Of a DNA stretch of 64,000 nucleotides, positions 55,159 to 64,000 are shown in pieces (within the stretch, counting starts at the first letter, position 1; each line of letters begins with the position of its first letter). The DNA lies in NCBI RefSeq assembly GCF_019145195.1, contig NZ_JAHSTW010000007.1:62001-126000 (forward strand). The letters run 5' to 3'. The notes beneath the pieces were generated by a model. The model searched no databases and was not told the origin of the DNA. It saw only the letters and a list, made by a program, of their open reading frames with translations. A program made the position numbers and the translations under genes. Source of the DNA: Pseudomonas siliginis. GTDB lineage: Bacteria; Pseudomonadota; Gammaproteobacteria; Pseudomonadales; Pseudomonadaceae.

Positions 55159-58100
55159 ATGTCTGACTCCCCTCAGCCTGCCGCAGCCGCCGACAAAGGC
55201 CGGCATTACGCGTTCATCGAATCGGCTGTCAGCGCGCCGTTCAAAGCCGCGACGCTCAGCCGCAGCCTGGCACTCGCCGCCACGCCACTGAAGCGCGAAC
55301 CCTGGTACAGCGCACCCGGTACGTTTGCCAGCCGACTCGCCGCCGCCAATCTCAAGGCCTGGGACTCGCAGAACAAGGTCGATCATCTGCTGGCCAGAAC
55401 CGACCTGTACGCCTTCGCCGAGCCGCTGCTCAAAGCAAGGATCAAGCAATGCCATGGCATCGAGCCGGACGTCAGGAAGACCTGGCTGCGCCTGTACATT
55501 CCCGCCAGCAGTCCCTGGTATGCAATCGACGTGGTCGACGGCTCGACGACCCGTACGGTCTCACTGCTCGACGCCGCTCTGCACAACTTTGCCGCCAACG
55601 AGACGGTCGGCGCAGGCTCGGACTACATCAGCCAGCCTGATGCGCGCGGCCACTTCGACGTATTGCCGCTCAAAAACCAAATGCCCATCAGCCAGTTCCA
55701 GACACTGTGTCGCGACCTCGACCTGGGCGGGCAATATGCCAGGCACTTGCATGGCTACTTGCTGCCCGGCGAAGCGCTGGCCGAGAGCCTTTTGCAATAC
55801 AAGATTGGCACCAGCCTCAAAGACGCCCTCGCCGTCGCGGCGCACATCGCCTTGCTCAAGGCAGAGATCCAGTACGACACCTTCAGGATGGTGCTCAGCT
55901 TCAGCACAGAGGAAAACCCGCGCTTGCGTCTCAACAACCGTTCGATTCGCTGCAATGACCTGTCCATGCTCGGTACCCGCCTGACCGGCATTCTGTTGCT
56001 GATGCACGGCCACCCCGACAGTCGTGGGGTTCGACGCCTGATCGTCTACGTGCCGCACGATCCTGATCATCCACTCAAGGAGTACGAGTCGCTGGCTGCG
56101 TTTCGTGACGAACTGACTCGCCAGTTGCGCGAAGACCGCCTGAGCGCCTCGACCGGGCAGACCTACCGGCAATTCTTCAGCCAGTTCGTCGATCAGCAGC
56201 AACGTGGGCATTTCTTTGCCGAACTCGAACAGCGCTTGTTCGTCGTCCGCCATCACGAACGCGAGCAGAGCACCGACCAACGCCCGGTGTGGCGCAAGGA
56301 CCCGGTGGAAAAGCCCAGGTTGCAGTTCACGCGCTTGCCGTTGCAAGGCGATTACTGGCGGCACGTCTATCAGCAGAAACTCAACAAGATCATCAATGAT
56401 GCGCGGCAAATCGCTGTCTCGACCGCCGATGCCGACAGCAACGCACGCTGGGCATGGTGGGACAACTTCAAGCGGATCGTCTCGGACATTTTCAACGTCG
56501 CCCTGCTGATTGCCACGCCTTTTGTGCCTGGTCTGGGCGAGGTGATGATGGCCTATACCGCCTATCAACTGACCAGCGATGTGATTGAAGGCATCGTCGA
56601 TCTGGCCGAAGGCGTCTGGGAGGAAGCTGCCGGACATGTCATCAGTGTGGTGACCGATGTCATTCAACTGGCGGCGTTCGGCGCCGGCGCGCAGATTGGC
56701 GAAACGTTGCGGATAAAACTCTCACCGCAGGTCGATGCCATGCAACAGGTCAAATTGCCCGACGGCAAACCAAGCCTGTGGCATCGCGACCTCAGCCCTT
56801 ATGCACGTGACGAACTGAGCCTGGCAGCGCAATCGAAGCCCGATCAACACGGTCTGCATCAACATGCCAGCGCCAGCGTCCTGCCGCTGGAGGGCAAGCT
56901 CTATGTGGTGGAAAAAGCCTCCGCCGATGCCACCAGCAAAACTCACCGGATCAAACATCCGAATCGAGAAAATGCCTACCAGCCACGGATCGAACACAAC
57001 GGTCACGGCGCCTGGCTGCATGAAGCAGAATCGCCAGGCGACTGGCCCGACGCCCGGCTGATGCCTCGCCTGGGTCACAGCGTCGAGCGCTTTACGCCTG
57101 TGCAACTGGAGGATATCCGGCGCAGCAGCGGCACCAGCCACGATGAACTGCGTCGCATGCACAGCGACAACAGCCCGCCACCGCCGCTGCTGGCCGACAC
57201 GGTCAGGCGCGTCAATGCATACGAGGATGTCATCGAGGCTGCGCAGAACCTGCGTAACGGCAAACCGATCGATGCCGATGCGGTATGGCTGGAGCCGATG
57301 CTGACCAGCCTGCCGGGCTGGCCGCCGCGACGCGCGCTGGAGGTTTTCGCGCGTCAGGACCTGACCGGCTACTCGCATAAATACGGCAACCCGCTGGCGT
57401 CCGAAGCCGACACGTTGCGTATCAGCCAGGCTGATCTCAACGCCGGACATTTGCCCGAGCGGGTCGCCGGGTTCCTGCGCGACGACGAGTTCAATCATCT
57501 GCTCGGCCCGAAGGTCACTGCCGAGCAACGGGTCGAGGTCCTGCGCGGTCAACTGGCCGACGCGCTCAATGAGCAGCGCAGCGCCGTCGCCCGCCATCTG
57601 TACCAGGCCGGGCAGCGCAACGGCCACGCCGACATTGCCGTAATCAGACAGTCGTTTCCGGATCTGCCGTTGCCCTTGGCCGAGACGGTTCTGAGCCAGG
57701 CTCGTGCTGCCGAACGGCAACGCATCAGCGACGAACAGCACTTGCCGCTACGCCTGAAGAATCAGGCCCGGGAGCTGGATTTCGAGGCGTCGGCCAGTCG
57801 CGCGTACGACGGTTTTTATCGGGACGATCTGATGACCGAACAGACCGAACGCCTGGCGCTCAATACGCTGAAAATCCACACCGACACCTTTGCCGACCTG
57901 CGCATCGAGGTGTTCGATGGCAGTCCGCACGGTCCGTTGCGCTGCAGTGTCGGGCCGCAGGACGCCAGCACCGTAAGGCAACTGCTCAGGCGTGGCGAAG
58001 GCCGTTATGAAGTGCGCGACGCCAAGGGTCAGGTGCTGCATGACAGTAGCGATTTCCACGAAGCCATCCTGCGCGCCGTACCACTCGAAACGCTGGCGAG

Positions 58101-60150
58101 TACCGGTTATCAGCGCGGTCAGGGCCGCGCCTTGAAACTGTGGATCATGGAACAGTGCGCCCCGCCAGCCGAACGCCGTATTGCTCTGGCGCAACCGCCG
58201 ATCCGAACGGTCGCCCCCCGCGAGACGGAGATTCTTCTACGCGGCTGGCCCTGGGCGGCAAAAACCCCGGAACAGCGGCTCAGACAGTTGTACCCGAAAC
58301 TGAACGACAGAGAGATCGCGGGTTTCCTGATGACGCTGGAAAAAAAGGGCAACAGCGAACGCGCCATCGCCGCCCTTGAGCGCGAGCGCGAAGTGCTCGA
58401 CAACGCCCTCGACAGCTGGCGCAGCAGTTACACCCCCGTCATTGAAGACAACGGGGAGCTGATCGCGCTGCCAACGGATTTCGTCCGCGAGGGCGGCCTG
58501 TATATCGAGCAGCAGTTGAGGAAGTGCTTCAAACGCGAGAGCGAACGGCCCGGCGCACGCAATCCCCATCCGGAACACGGCTATACGCTGGACCTTTCAG
58601 CCGAACTGCCGCTACCGAACCTTGAGTCATGGTGGCGCGACTTGCGACGGCGTCCCGGGATGCAGCAATACTTCGACCGGATTACCGGACTGAACATCAC
58701 CAACGTTGCGCTTTCAACCACACCGGACAGCCTGCTGGCGAGTTTCCCGAATCTGCGGCAATTGAGCGCCCAACGCTGCGGTTTCAAGGAGGTGCCGGCT
58801 GCCCTCGGGAAAATGCATCAGTTGCAGACGCTGGATCTGTCGCACAACAGCATTGAACTGACCTATGACTCAAGCACGCGCCTGAGCAATCTCACCCGCC
58901 TGCACAGCCTGAATCTCAATGGCAACAACCTGCGTGTGCCGCCGGATATCGGGCGCATGGAGCAACTGGTGGAACTGAACCTGGTCAATACGCGCATTCG
59001 CGATTGGCCGGCGGGATGGCTTGAAGTCGATGGACAGATACGGCAGCGCCCGAAAGGCTTCTACCTGGACATGCGAGACAATCCGCTGGACACCCTGCCC
59101 CGGGTCGAACCCGGTAGCGATCAGGCGCGCCTGCTGGCTCGCGCACGGATCAGTGTTGCCGAATTCGACAGTGACCAGTTGCGGCGTCTTGGCGAGTATC
59201 GCCAGTCGGTAGGGTTGAGCGTCGTGCCCGGTTATTCATCCGCCGCCGCCGATGAGCTTGATTACTGGAAGTTGATGCCCGCCAATGCGGATCCGTCCCA
59301 CCCCTCCTCGGCCTTCAGCCGATACCGCGAGCAGTCCTGGCATGACCTGATGGCCGAGCCTGATTCCGCCGGCTTTTTCAGCGTGATCCGCAAGCAACGC
59401 GAATCCGCCGACTATGGGACTGACGCGGGGCGGCGGAATTTGACCGCACGGGTCTGGGACATGGTCGATGCGGCGGCGCTCGACGAACATCTGCGCAAAA
59501 AGCTCTTCGAGCAGAACGTGTCTGCACAGGACTGCGCTGATCTGGGCCAGCAGCTGTTCAATTCACTGGGGCTCAAAGTCCTGGTATCCAAGGCCTACAA
59601 CGAATCGGCATCGGCCTCGCAGCTGGAAGACAGACTCGTGCGTCTGGCGCGCAGCGCGGCGCGCCTTGATCGGGTCAGCGATGAGGCCGCCATGGAGGTC
59701 AGTCGCCAGCAGCAGCAACACCTGATTGATCCGCGCCTGCCGGCGCCGGACGAAATTCAGATTCATCGGGCGTTCGAAGCGGGCCTGGGCGAGCGTCTGG
59801 AATTGCCCTGGCAAGCGGAGGGCGTGCCTGTGCAGCCTCGGGCCGGGGTCACCGAGGAAAAGCTCAACGCTGCCTACCAGAGAATCATCCAGCGCGAACA
59901 GGGGGACGGCCTGGTCAACGGCATGATCGATCTCTATACCGATCCTTTCTGGGAGGATTACCTGCGCAATACCTATCCTGACCGTTATCAGGAGAATCTG
60001 CGCCTGTTCGAAGAACAATCCCGTCAGCTCGACAGCCAAGTGTTCAGCAACGACCGGGAGTACAGGAAGCTGGCCGACAAAATCAGCTACGAGCGCAACG
60101 AGCTATCCCGCGCATTGAGTCGCGAAGCCCTCGACAGGGCCGGACTCTGA
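55159..60150 (+). CDS. LRR-NEL E3 ubiquitin ligase-type effector with N-terminal dermonecrotic-toxin-like region
   Basis: A 1663-residue protein. The first about 1150 residues are a large region of the DUF6543/dermonecrotic-toxin-like type, including a hydrophobic patch (FNVALLIATPFVPGLGEVMM, about 450-475). Leucine-rich repeats follow at about 1170-1290 (LRQLSAQRCGFKEVP; LQTLDLSHNSIELT; LHSLNLNGNNLRVP). The C-terminal about 370 residues match the NEL fold of IpaH/SspH ligases, with the catalytic C-x-D as C1459-A-D1461. Such enzymes ubiquitinate host proteins after delivery. No secretion genes or chaperone are nearby. The ATG at 55159 has AAGGA upstream; a TTG at 55153 is less likely. Confidence 0.88.
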   Translation: MSDSPQPAAAADKGRHYAFIESAVSAPFKAATLSRSLALAATPLKREPWYSAPGTFASRLAAANLKAWDSQNKVDHLLARTDLYAFAEPLLKARIKQCHGIEPDVRKTWLRLYIPASSPWYAIDVVDGSTTRTVSLLDAALHNFAANETVGAGSDYISQPDARGHFDVLPLKNQMPISQFQTLCRDLDLGGQYARHLHGYLLPGEALAESLLQYKIGTSLKDALAVAAHIALLKAEIQYDTFRMVLSFSTEENPRLRLNNRSIRCNDLSMLGTRLTGILLLMHGHPDSRGVRRLIVYVPHDPDHPLKEYESLAAFRDELTRQLREDRLSASTGQTYRQFFSQFVDQQQRGHFFAELEQRLFVVRHHEREQSTDQRPVWRKDPVEKPRLQFTRLPLQGDYWRHVYQQKLNKIINDARQIAVSTADADSNARWAWWDNFKRIVSDIFNVALLIATPFVPGLGEVMMAYTAYQLTSDVIEGIVDLAEGVWEEAAGHVISVVTDVIQLAAFGAGAQIGETLRIKLSPQVDAMQQVKLPDGKPSLWHRDLSPYARDELSLAAQSKPDQHGLHQHASASVLPLEGKLYVVEKASADATSKTHRIKHPNRENAYQPRIEHNGHGAWLHEAESPGDWPDARLMPRLGHSVERFTPVQLEDIRRSSGTSHDELRRMHSDNSPPPPLLADTVRRVNAYEDVIEAAQNLRNGKPIDADAVWLEPMLTSLPGWPPRRALEVFARQDLTGYSHKYGNPLASEADTLRISQADLNAGHLPERVAGFLRDDEFNHLLGPKVTAEQRVEVLRGQLADALNEQRSAVARHLYQAGQRNGHADIAVIRQSFPDLPLPLAETVLSQARAAERQRISDEQHLPLRLKNQARELDFEASASRAYDGFYRDDLMTEQTERLALNTLKIHTDTFADLRIEVFDGSPHGPLRCSVGPQDASTVRQLLRRGEGRYEVRDAKGQVLHDSSDFHEAILRAVPLETLASTGYQRGQGRALKLWIMEQCAPPAERRIALAQPPIRTVAPRETEILLRGWPWAAKTPEQRLRQLYPKLNDREIAGFLMTLEKKGNSERAIAALEREREVLDNALDSWRSSYTPVIEDNGELIALPTDFVREGGLYIEQQLRKCFKRESERPGARNPHPEHGYTLDLSAELPLPNLESWWRDLRRRPGMQQYFDRITGLNITNVALSTTPDSLLASFPNLRQLSAQRCGFKEVPAALGKMHQLQTLDLSHNSIELTYDSSTRLSNLTRLHSLNLNGNNLRVPPDIGRMEQLVELNLVNTRIRDWPAGWLEVDGQIRQRPKGFYLDMRDNPLDTLPRVEPGSDQARLLARARISVAEFDSDQLRRLGEYRQSVGLSVVPGYSSAAADELDYWKLMPANADPSHPSSAFSRYREQSWHDLMAEPDSAGFFSVIRKQRESADYGTDAGRRNLTARVWDMVDAAALDEHLRKKLFEQNVSAQDCADLGQQLFNSLGLKVLVSKAYNESASASQLEDRLVRLARSAARLDRVSDEAAMEVSRQQQQHLIDPRLPAPDEIQIHRAFEAGLGERLELPWQAEGVPVQPRAGVTEEKLNAAYQRIIQREQGDGLVNGMIDLYTDPFWEDYLRNTYPDRYQENLRLFEEQSRQLDSQVFSNDREYRKLADKISYERNELSRALSREALDRAGL

Positions 60151-60242
60151 AACCATCACACGGCATTCGGCGAGCGTTTCCGGCTGGCCGAATCTGCGCG
60201 GCGGACCTGCGTCGTGCGAGCGTTACCCACCTCGTACGACAT

Positions 60243-60758
60243 TCAGGCATCAGCGTCATTGCCGTCTGGCGCGCTGGCGTTGAACAACAACACTACGTTG
60301 CCGCTGTAATGCCCGGGGCGATACCCACCTGGGGGTTTGATGGGTTCGATTTTCAGCAGCACACGTTTACCGACAGCGGCCTCTTCTTTCGACAGCACTT
60401 GCTGCGGGGTGATGTGCGAACTCAGCACGACGTCATTGAACGTCACCCGCAGCTCAATCACTTCACCCGTTGTGCCGGTGTCAATGAATGGCTCGATGGC
60501 CAGACGCGCCTCGATGGCGCTGCTGTCATGCCGTATGTCAAAAGATTTTTCCAGATTGCCCAGGCTGTCCGTGGCGTGTTGCCAGGCCAGCACCTGCGGA
60601 CGGTGAATCCAGTCCGGTTGTGCCGGAATGATGTAGAAGGGCCGACTGGGAATGGTCAGCGACACTTCGAAGGTGTGCTCCTCCCGGGCGGCCCACGTCA
60701 CAGCCGCGGTCAACGCGGCGGCGACCGCCAGCAGGGCGGCGGTGCATTGCTTGATCAT
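60243..60758 (-). CDS. CS1-type fimbrial major subunit
   Basis: Pilin of the alternate (alpha) chaperone-usher family (CFA/I, CS1, cable pilus). It is 171 residues with a signal peptide (IKQCTAALLAVAAALTAAVTWA) read in part as LLAVAAALTAAVTWA, then a beta-rich domain (EVSLTIPSRPFYIIPAQP) and SGNVVLLFNA at the end. Last gene of the minus-strand operon, convergent with the effector gene; an ATTCGGC / GCCGAAT hairpin lies between. Confidence 0.85.
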   Translation of the reverse strand: MIKQCTAALLAVAAALTAAVTWAAREEHTFEVSLTIPSRPFYIIPAQPDWIHRPQVLAWQHATDSLGNLEKSFDIRHDSSAIEARLAIEPFIDTGTTGEVIELRVTFNDVVLSSHITPQQVLSKEEAAVGKRVLLKIEPIKPPGGYRPGHYSGNVVLLFNASAPDGNDADA

Positions 60759-60791
60759 GTTGGCTACCTGATGCGTGAATGGAAAACCGGC

Positions 60792-61535
60792 CTAGCGGCT
60801 GGCGACTTTCATGGTTTTCTTGTCGCTGCCTTCGATCAGAAAGAAGCGGTACTCACGGCCCTTTTCCTTGTTGAAGGCAAAGGACTTGCCCGCCAGCACA
60901 TGGTGTTTGGTGGTCGCCCCGCAATCGCTTTCCTTGCTCAGCGAACAGCTCTTGAACTCATCGACGATCACCACGGTATTGCCGTTGTTACGCAGTTCGT
61001 AGCGACTCTCGGTTTCGTTGATCGCCGTGGCGTAACGCGCGTCTCTGGGGCGGACAAAGAAGATCGTGCCGAACCCGGTCATGACGTTGACGCCGGCCGA
61101 CAACGACTTTTTGTAATCCTCCCGCTCTTCACCGGTGACGACAAAATCGTCTTCCTTTTCCGGCACCACGGGCACGAAGCGCACGCGAAAATAGCGTTCT
61201 CGATCCCGTTCGCCCATGTACAGCAAGCGTGTGCCCTGCATGCCTTGCGCCGGGACGATCAGCCGCGCCGGGCTGGCCATCAGGCCGTTGCGCGAGGCGC
61301 CATCGGCGGCGTTCTCGACAGCAATTTCCTTGGGCGCGCCGGCGTCGTCGTAAACGATTTCGAGCACATTGATCTTGACGAATGCGGTGGCGTCGCCGCT
61401 GTTGAAAACCCGTTTGAGATAGGTGCTCTTGTCGGCTTCCAGATAGTCGTAAACGGTGCCGACATTGATCTGCGGCCCGGCCTGCGCCGTCAGGCAAAAA
61501 ACGCTGAGCAGGCCCAGCAAAAGACCACGGTTCAT
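60792..61535 (-). CDS. CS1-type pilus periplasmic chaperone
   Basis: A 247-residue chaperone with signal peptide RGLLLGLLSVFCLTAQA and an immunoglobulin-like donor fold (INVGTVYDYLEADKSTYLKR; SPARLIVPAQGMQGTRLLYM). It lacks a disulfide in domain 1; two Cys (SCSLSKESDC) are in domain 2. The ATG at 61535 has GGAG 9 nt upstream; a Met at 61550 is possible. Confidence 0.82.
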   Translation of the reverse strand: MNRGLLLGLLSVFCLTAQAGPQINVGTVYDYLEADKSTYLKRVFNSGDATAFVKINVLEIVYDDAGAPKEIAVENAADGASRNGLMASPARLIVPAQGMQGTRLLYMGERDRERYFRVRFVPVVPEKEDDFVVTGEEREDYKKSLSAGVNVMTGFGTIFFVRPRDARYATAINETESRYELRNNGNTVVIVDEFKSCSLSKESDCGATTKHHVLAGKSFAFNKEKGREYRFFLIEGSDKKTMKVASR

Positions 61536-61579
61536 CGTGTTGAACTCCATGAACGTTGAGTGAAAGCGGACCGGGAGGC

Positions 61580-62797
61580 TCATACTTCCGAATCCCAGAT
61601 AATGGTGACGTTGCCGCGCAAACGGTCGTTCTTGCCCGGCCTGAGCAGGAAGTCGATGTCTTTCGATTTCATATCAAAATGCAGATAGCCAGGCTTGCGC
61701 TCGACATACACGCCAGGCTGAAACGGCGCTGACCAGCGATTGAAATCCAGGGAAATCCGGTTAACCGGACCGCCGCCGGGGCCAATGATGCCTGGCGGCA
61801 AACTCATCGAGACCTGAACCGGGGCCGTATCACCCTTCGGGCTACCCAGGTTGCAGACGTTTCCGCCGTAGGACTTGCACAACATCATGACCTTGAAACG
61901 CGACGAGGCCGAAATGTAGAAGACTTGGTCGGCAAATATCCGCGTGGGTTTGCGTCCACTGTTGATCCATGGCTCCCAGCCACCTACGGGCTCAAGCGTG
62001 ACCCGAGTGCCGCCGGGGGGCAGGTCGACCTTGAGGGTGTGTTGCACGTCGAGGACGAAATCCAGGGTCAGCGTGGGGTCGTCGGGCTGCAGCAAGAGGC
62101 CGCCCAGAACAAAATCGCGGCCGCCTCCCAGGGTGTAAGTAACCGAACCGGTATATTGCCCGGTAGACATGCCCAACGGATTGGGAGTCCTTAACTCATA
62201 AGCAAAATCCATCTTGTCGAAAGCTATTGACGGGAGACGGTAAGCGGCGTTTTTGGTGCAGCCAGCTTGCACCGGGGTCTTCCAGAAGAAGCGATAACTG
62301 TCAGGACCATAGGACGCCACACCGCTGTAGCGGCAGGGTTCCGGCACATAAACCCAACCGCTGGAGTCCCATAATTTGTCATGTGCTTGAGCCTCGTCTG
62401 ACACGCCGGTGATGTTGGTCGCGGTATCGCCCAGAATGTATGTGGAGCCGATACCGATGATGCGCACTTCGACGGTTTCGGTTTCCTGCGTTTGCATATT
62501 GGTAACTGTCAATTGTCGCCAGTCGGCCGGGGCTTTCACGAGCATCGGTTCACCGCGTGAGATGAAGCGTGTGGAGTCGAACCGTACAGGCATCTCGATG
62601 CTGAAAATGTTGTGGTCGGCGCATTGCGCCGGGTAGCTTGCGCAGTAGCCGGTGTTGGGGGTTTTGTTCACGAACAGGTTCTTGCCTGGCTGCGTCGGGT
62701 CAGGCTGGAACAACGCACGGATTTCCTGATTGAACCCATGGGCGGTGGACATGGCCAACGCCAGCGTCAGCGCGCAGCTTGCCTGGAGGATTTTCAT
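61580..62797 (-). CDS. CS1-type pilus tip subunit (CfaE/CblD-like)
   Basis: A 405-residue tip protein with signal peptide KILQASCALTLALAMSTAHG and a two-domain build: N-terminal adhesin part with TPNTGYCASYPAQCADHN, C-terminal pilin part ending in NVTIIWDSEV. Such subunits start pilus assembly and bind the target surface. It starts 4 bp after the usher stop. Confidence 0.85.
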   Translation of the reverse strand: MKILQASCALTLALAMSTAHGFNQEIRALFQPDPTQPGKNLFVNKTPNTGYCASYPAQCADHNIFSIEMPVRFDSTRFISRGEPMLVKAPADWRQLTVTNMQTQETETVEVRIIGIGSTYILGDTATNITGVSDEAQAHDKLWDSSGWVYVPEPCRYSGVASYGPDSYRFFWKTPVQAGCTKNAAYRLPSIAFDKMDFAYELRTPNPLGMSTGQYTGSVTYTLGGGRDFVLGGLLLQPDDPTLTLDFVLDVQHTLKVDLPPGGTRVTLEPVGGWEPWINSGRKPTRIFADQVFYISASSRFKVMMLCKSYGGNVCNLGSPKGDTAPVQVSMSLPPGIIGPGGGPVNRISLDFNRWSAPFQPGVYVERKPGYLHFDMKSKDIDFLLRPGKNDRLRGNVTIIWDSEV

Positions 62798-62801
62798 ATG
62801 C

Positions 62802-64000
62802 TCAGCCTGCCTTCATTTCGGTGGTAGTGACGTCGGCGAGAGTGTCTGGGGTGCAACGCAGATCGCCGATCATCAACACGTCGTTTTCGCTGCGGTGGTC
62901 GGCCTCGTTCAAGCGGAACTGACACAGCAACTGGTTGCCCTGGCGCACTTCCAGGGTGGGTGAACCAGCGTTCATTTCCATCGAGAAGAAACCGTCGACT
63001 TCGGTCACGCCACGGCTGGCGTGGTTGATCACGTGGTGGCCCTTGAGCGGCCGCCCGCTTGCATCGACCAGGCGACCGAGCACGGTGAGGGTTTTCATCA
63101 CGCGAACCTTGCGATACTCGATGCCGCCCTTGTTCAGGTGATAGCGGGTTCGCGCCGGTTCGATGGTGGCGGCCGGTACGGTGTTGCCTTCGAAGTCGAA
63201 GCTCACCGAGCTGTTCTGATAGGCGGTGATCGGAATGAAATTGCGCCCCGGCTTCAGCGCGGCACCGCCGCCGCTGTAGTCGTCAGCCCGCAGGACAATG
63301 TCGTCGATATCCGACTCGACATCGACGATCATTCCGGCACCACGCACGTCGCTCTGGCTGGTCAGGAGCATCTTTTCGCCGCCGACCACCAATGTGCTGT
63401 CGAGGTTGAGCCCGCCAGTGAAGTTGCCGTTGTAGGAAGAGCGCTGGACGAAGGCGTCGCCGTTTACCGCGTCGGTGCGGAAATTGGTCAGGCTCGACAT
63501 GCCCAGACCGTAAGTGTCGGTAAGCGCCGTGACCGAGACGCTTTGCAGCACGTGGTCCTTGAAATCCTTGCGCCAGCCGAGCGAGGCATTGTTGTCGCGT
63601 TTGCCGTCGCGGGCCGTGCGTGAACCGATGCTGCCGGTAAGCTGCTGACCGGGAGCGCCCAACGCCAGGTTGATGCTCAGATCGACGCCGCGATTGCGCG
63701 CATCGCCACTGCTGAAACTGCCCGGGCGATCAAAGACCGACAGGCGCCAACTGGCATCACTGCCCAGCAATACCGCGCGCTGGGTCCAGCCCAGATCCAC
63801 GCCCACGCCTTCGACATTGCCTTCGCTGTGCGAGACCCGGGCATTGACCGAACTCTTGCTGCTCAGCCGATGGTTGAGCGCCAGCGACGAATTGCTGGTC
63901 TGGCCGACAAACACGTTACGTGGACGAACGCGCGTGCCGTCCGGCAGCGTGTCGTAGGTGTTGGTGGTGTCGAGCCAGCTGCGGTTGTGGCTGATCACCA
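62802..64000 (-). CDS. CS1-type pilus outer-membrane usher (N-terminus outside window)
   Basis: C-terminal about 399 residues of a TcfC/CfaC-like usher: end of the beta-barrel (alternating strands such as SSLALNHRLSSKSSVNARVS), then soluble plug-like and E-set domains (TLTVLGRLVDASGRPLKGHHV). The reading frame is open at the right edge, so the gene continues beyond 64000. First visible gene of the operon usher-tip-chaperone-pilin. Confidence 0.85.
   Translation of the reverse strand, partial: VISHNRSWLDTTNTYDTLPDGTRVRPRNVFVGQTSNSSLALNHRLSSKSSVNARVSHSEGNVEGVGVDLGWTQRAVLLGSDASWRLSVFDRPGSFSSGDARNRGVDLSINLALGAPGQQLTGSIGSRTARDGKRDNNASLGWRKDFKDHVLQSVSVTALTDTYGLGMSSLTNFRTDAVNGDAFVQRSSYNGNFTGGLNLDSTLVVGGEKMLLTSQSDVRGAGMIVDVESDIDDIVLRADDYSGGGAALKPGRNFIPITAYQNSSVSFDFEGNTVPAATIEPARTRYHLNKGGIEYRKVRVMKTLTVLGRLVDASGRPLKGHHVINHASRGVTEVDGFFSMEMNAGSPTLEVRQGNQLLCQFRLNEADHRSENDVLMIGDLRCTPDTLADVTTTEMKAG

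Noticed and set aside
55159..60150. Effector considered as a polymorphic interbacterial toxin
   Set aside because: The C-terminus matches the NEL ligase pattern with C-x-D, and no immunity gene follows; the next gene is a convergent pilin.

Overview
The window is chromosomal DNA of a Pseudomonas, most probably of the P. fluorescens group. The basis is gene content and order recognised from protein sequence: fxsA-groES-groEL, an rnf cluster ending in nth, argG-motY-pyrC-rnt-peroxiredoxin-bfd-bfr-grxD, argF with an overlapping ABC ATPase, glpFKR-glpD and the aat/aau acidic amino acid system. Two classes of REP palindrome typical of fluorescent pseudomonads are scattered between genes. GC content is high almost throughout; the clear low-GC island is about 13.2-14.4 kb. 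No tRNA, rRNA, CRISPR array, prophage or classical IS element was seen.

Layout. 0-3.3 kb, minus strand: groEL (cut by the left edge), groES with a sigma-32-like promoter, fxsA and a HugZ-family gene. 3.4-7.8 kb: an SDR oxidoreductase, apbC/mrp and metG, with REPINs in the gaps. 7.9-12.5 kb: an overlapping run rnfA-rnfB-rnfD-rnfG-rnfE-nth and a small PA3496-type gene. There is no rnfC. The RnfB-like protein has lost its membrane anchor and carries a long repeated Ala/Lys/Gln-rich tail of the kind normally found on RnfC. 12.6-14.4 kb: an orphan LuxR-type response regulator and an AT-rich two-TM protein of unknown function. 14.5-21 kb: argG, motY, pyrC, rnt, peroxiredoxin and an iron-storage group (bfd, bfr, grxD). 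21-27.5 kb: a molybdopterin oxidoreductase, argF plus an orphan ABC ATPase, PhzF and YbaK families. 27.9-33 kb: the glycerol regulon. 33.3-40.4 kb: aatJQMP and the two-component pair aauSR, then glpM. 40.4-50 kb: two lipoproteins, a hydrolase, metR, GNAT, LysE, NUDIX, DUF4234, a glutamate-synthase-like FMN enzyme and an amino acid permease. 50.5-64 kb is accessory: a RAYT transposase beside a 220-bp-period REPIN array, a very large class A PBP-like protein, a 1663-residue LRR-NEL ubiquitin-ligase effector, and a CS1/CFA-I-type pilus operon cut by the right edge.

How genes work together. The aat operon imports Glu/Asp. Its upstream region has a near-perfect sigma-54 promoter and two TTCGG-N4-CCGAA-type repeats, which fits control by the adjacent NtrC-type AauR. 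glpF/K/D take up, phosphorylate and oxidise glycerol under GlpR; a GAACATTAATGTTC palindrome lies before glpD. argG and argF each have an exact TGTCGC-N8-AA ArgR-type site upstream. Bfd and bacterioferritin form the iron-release pair, and bfd has a Fur-box-like sequence. RnfA/D/G/E would form the membrane core of an electron-transfer complex whose NADH-binding subunit is missing here.
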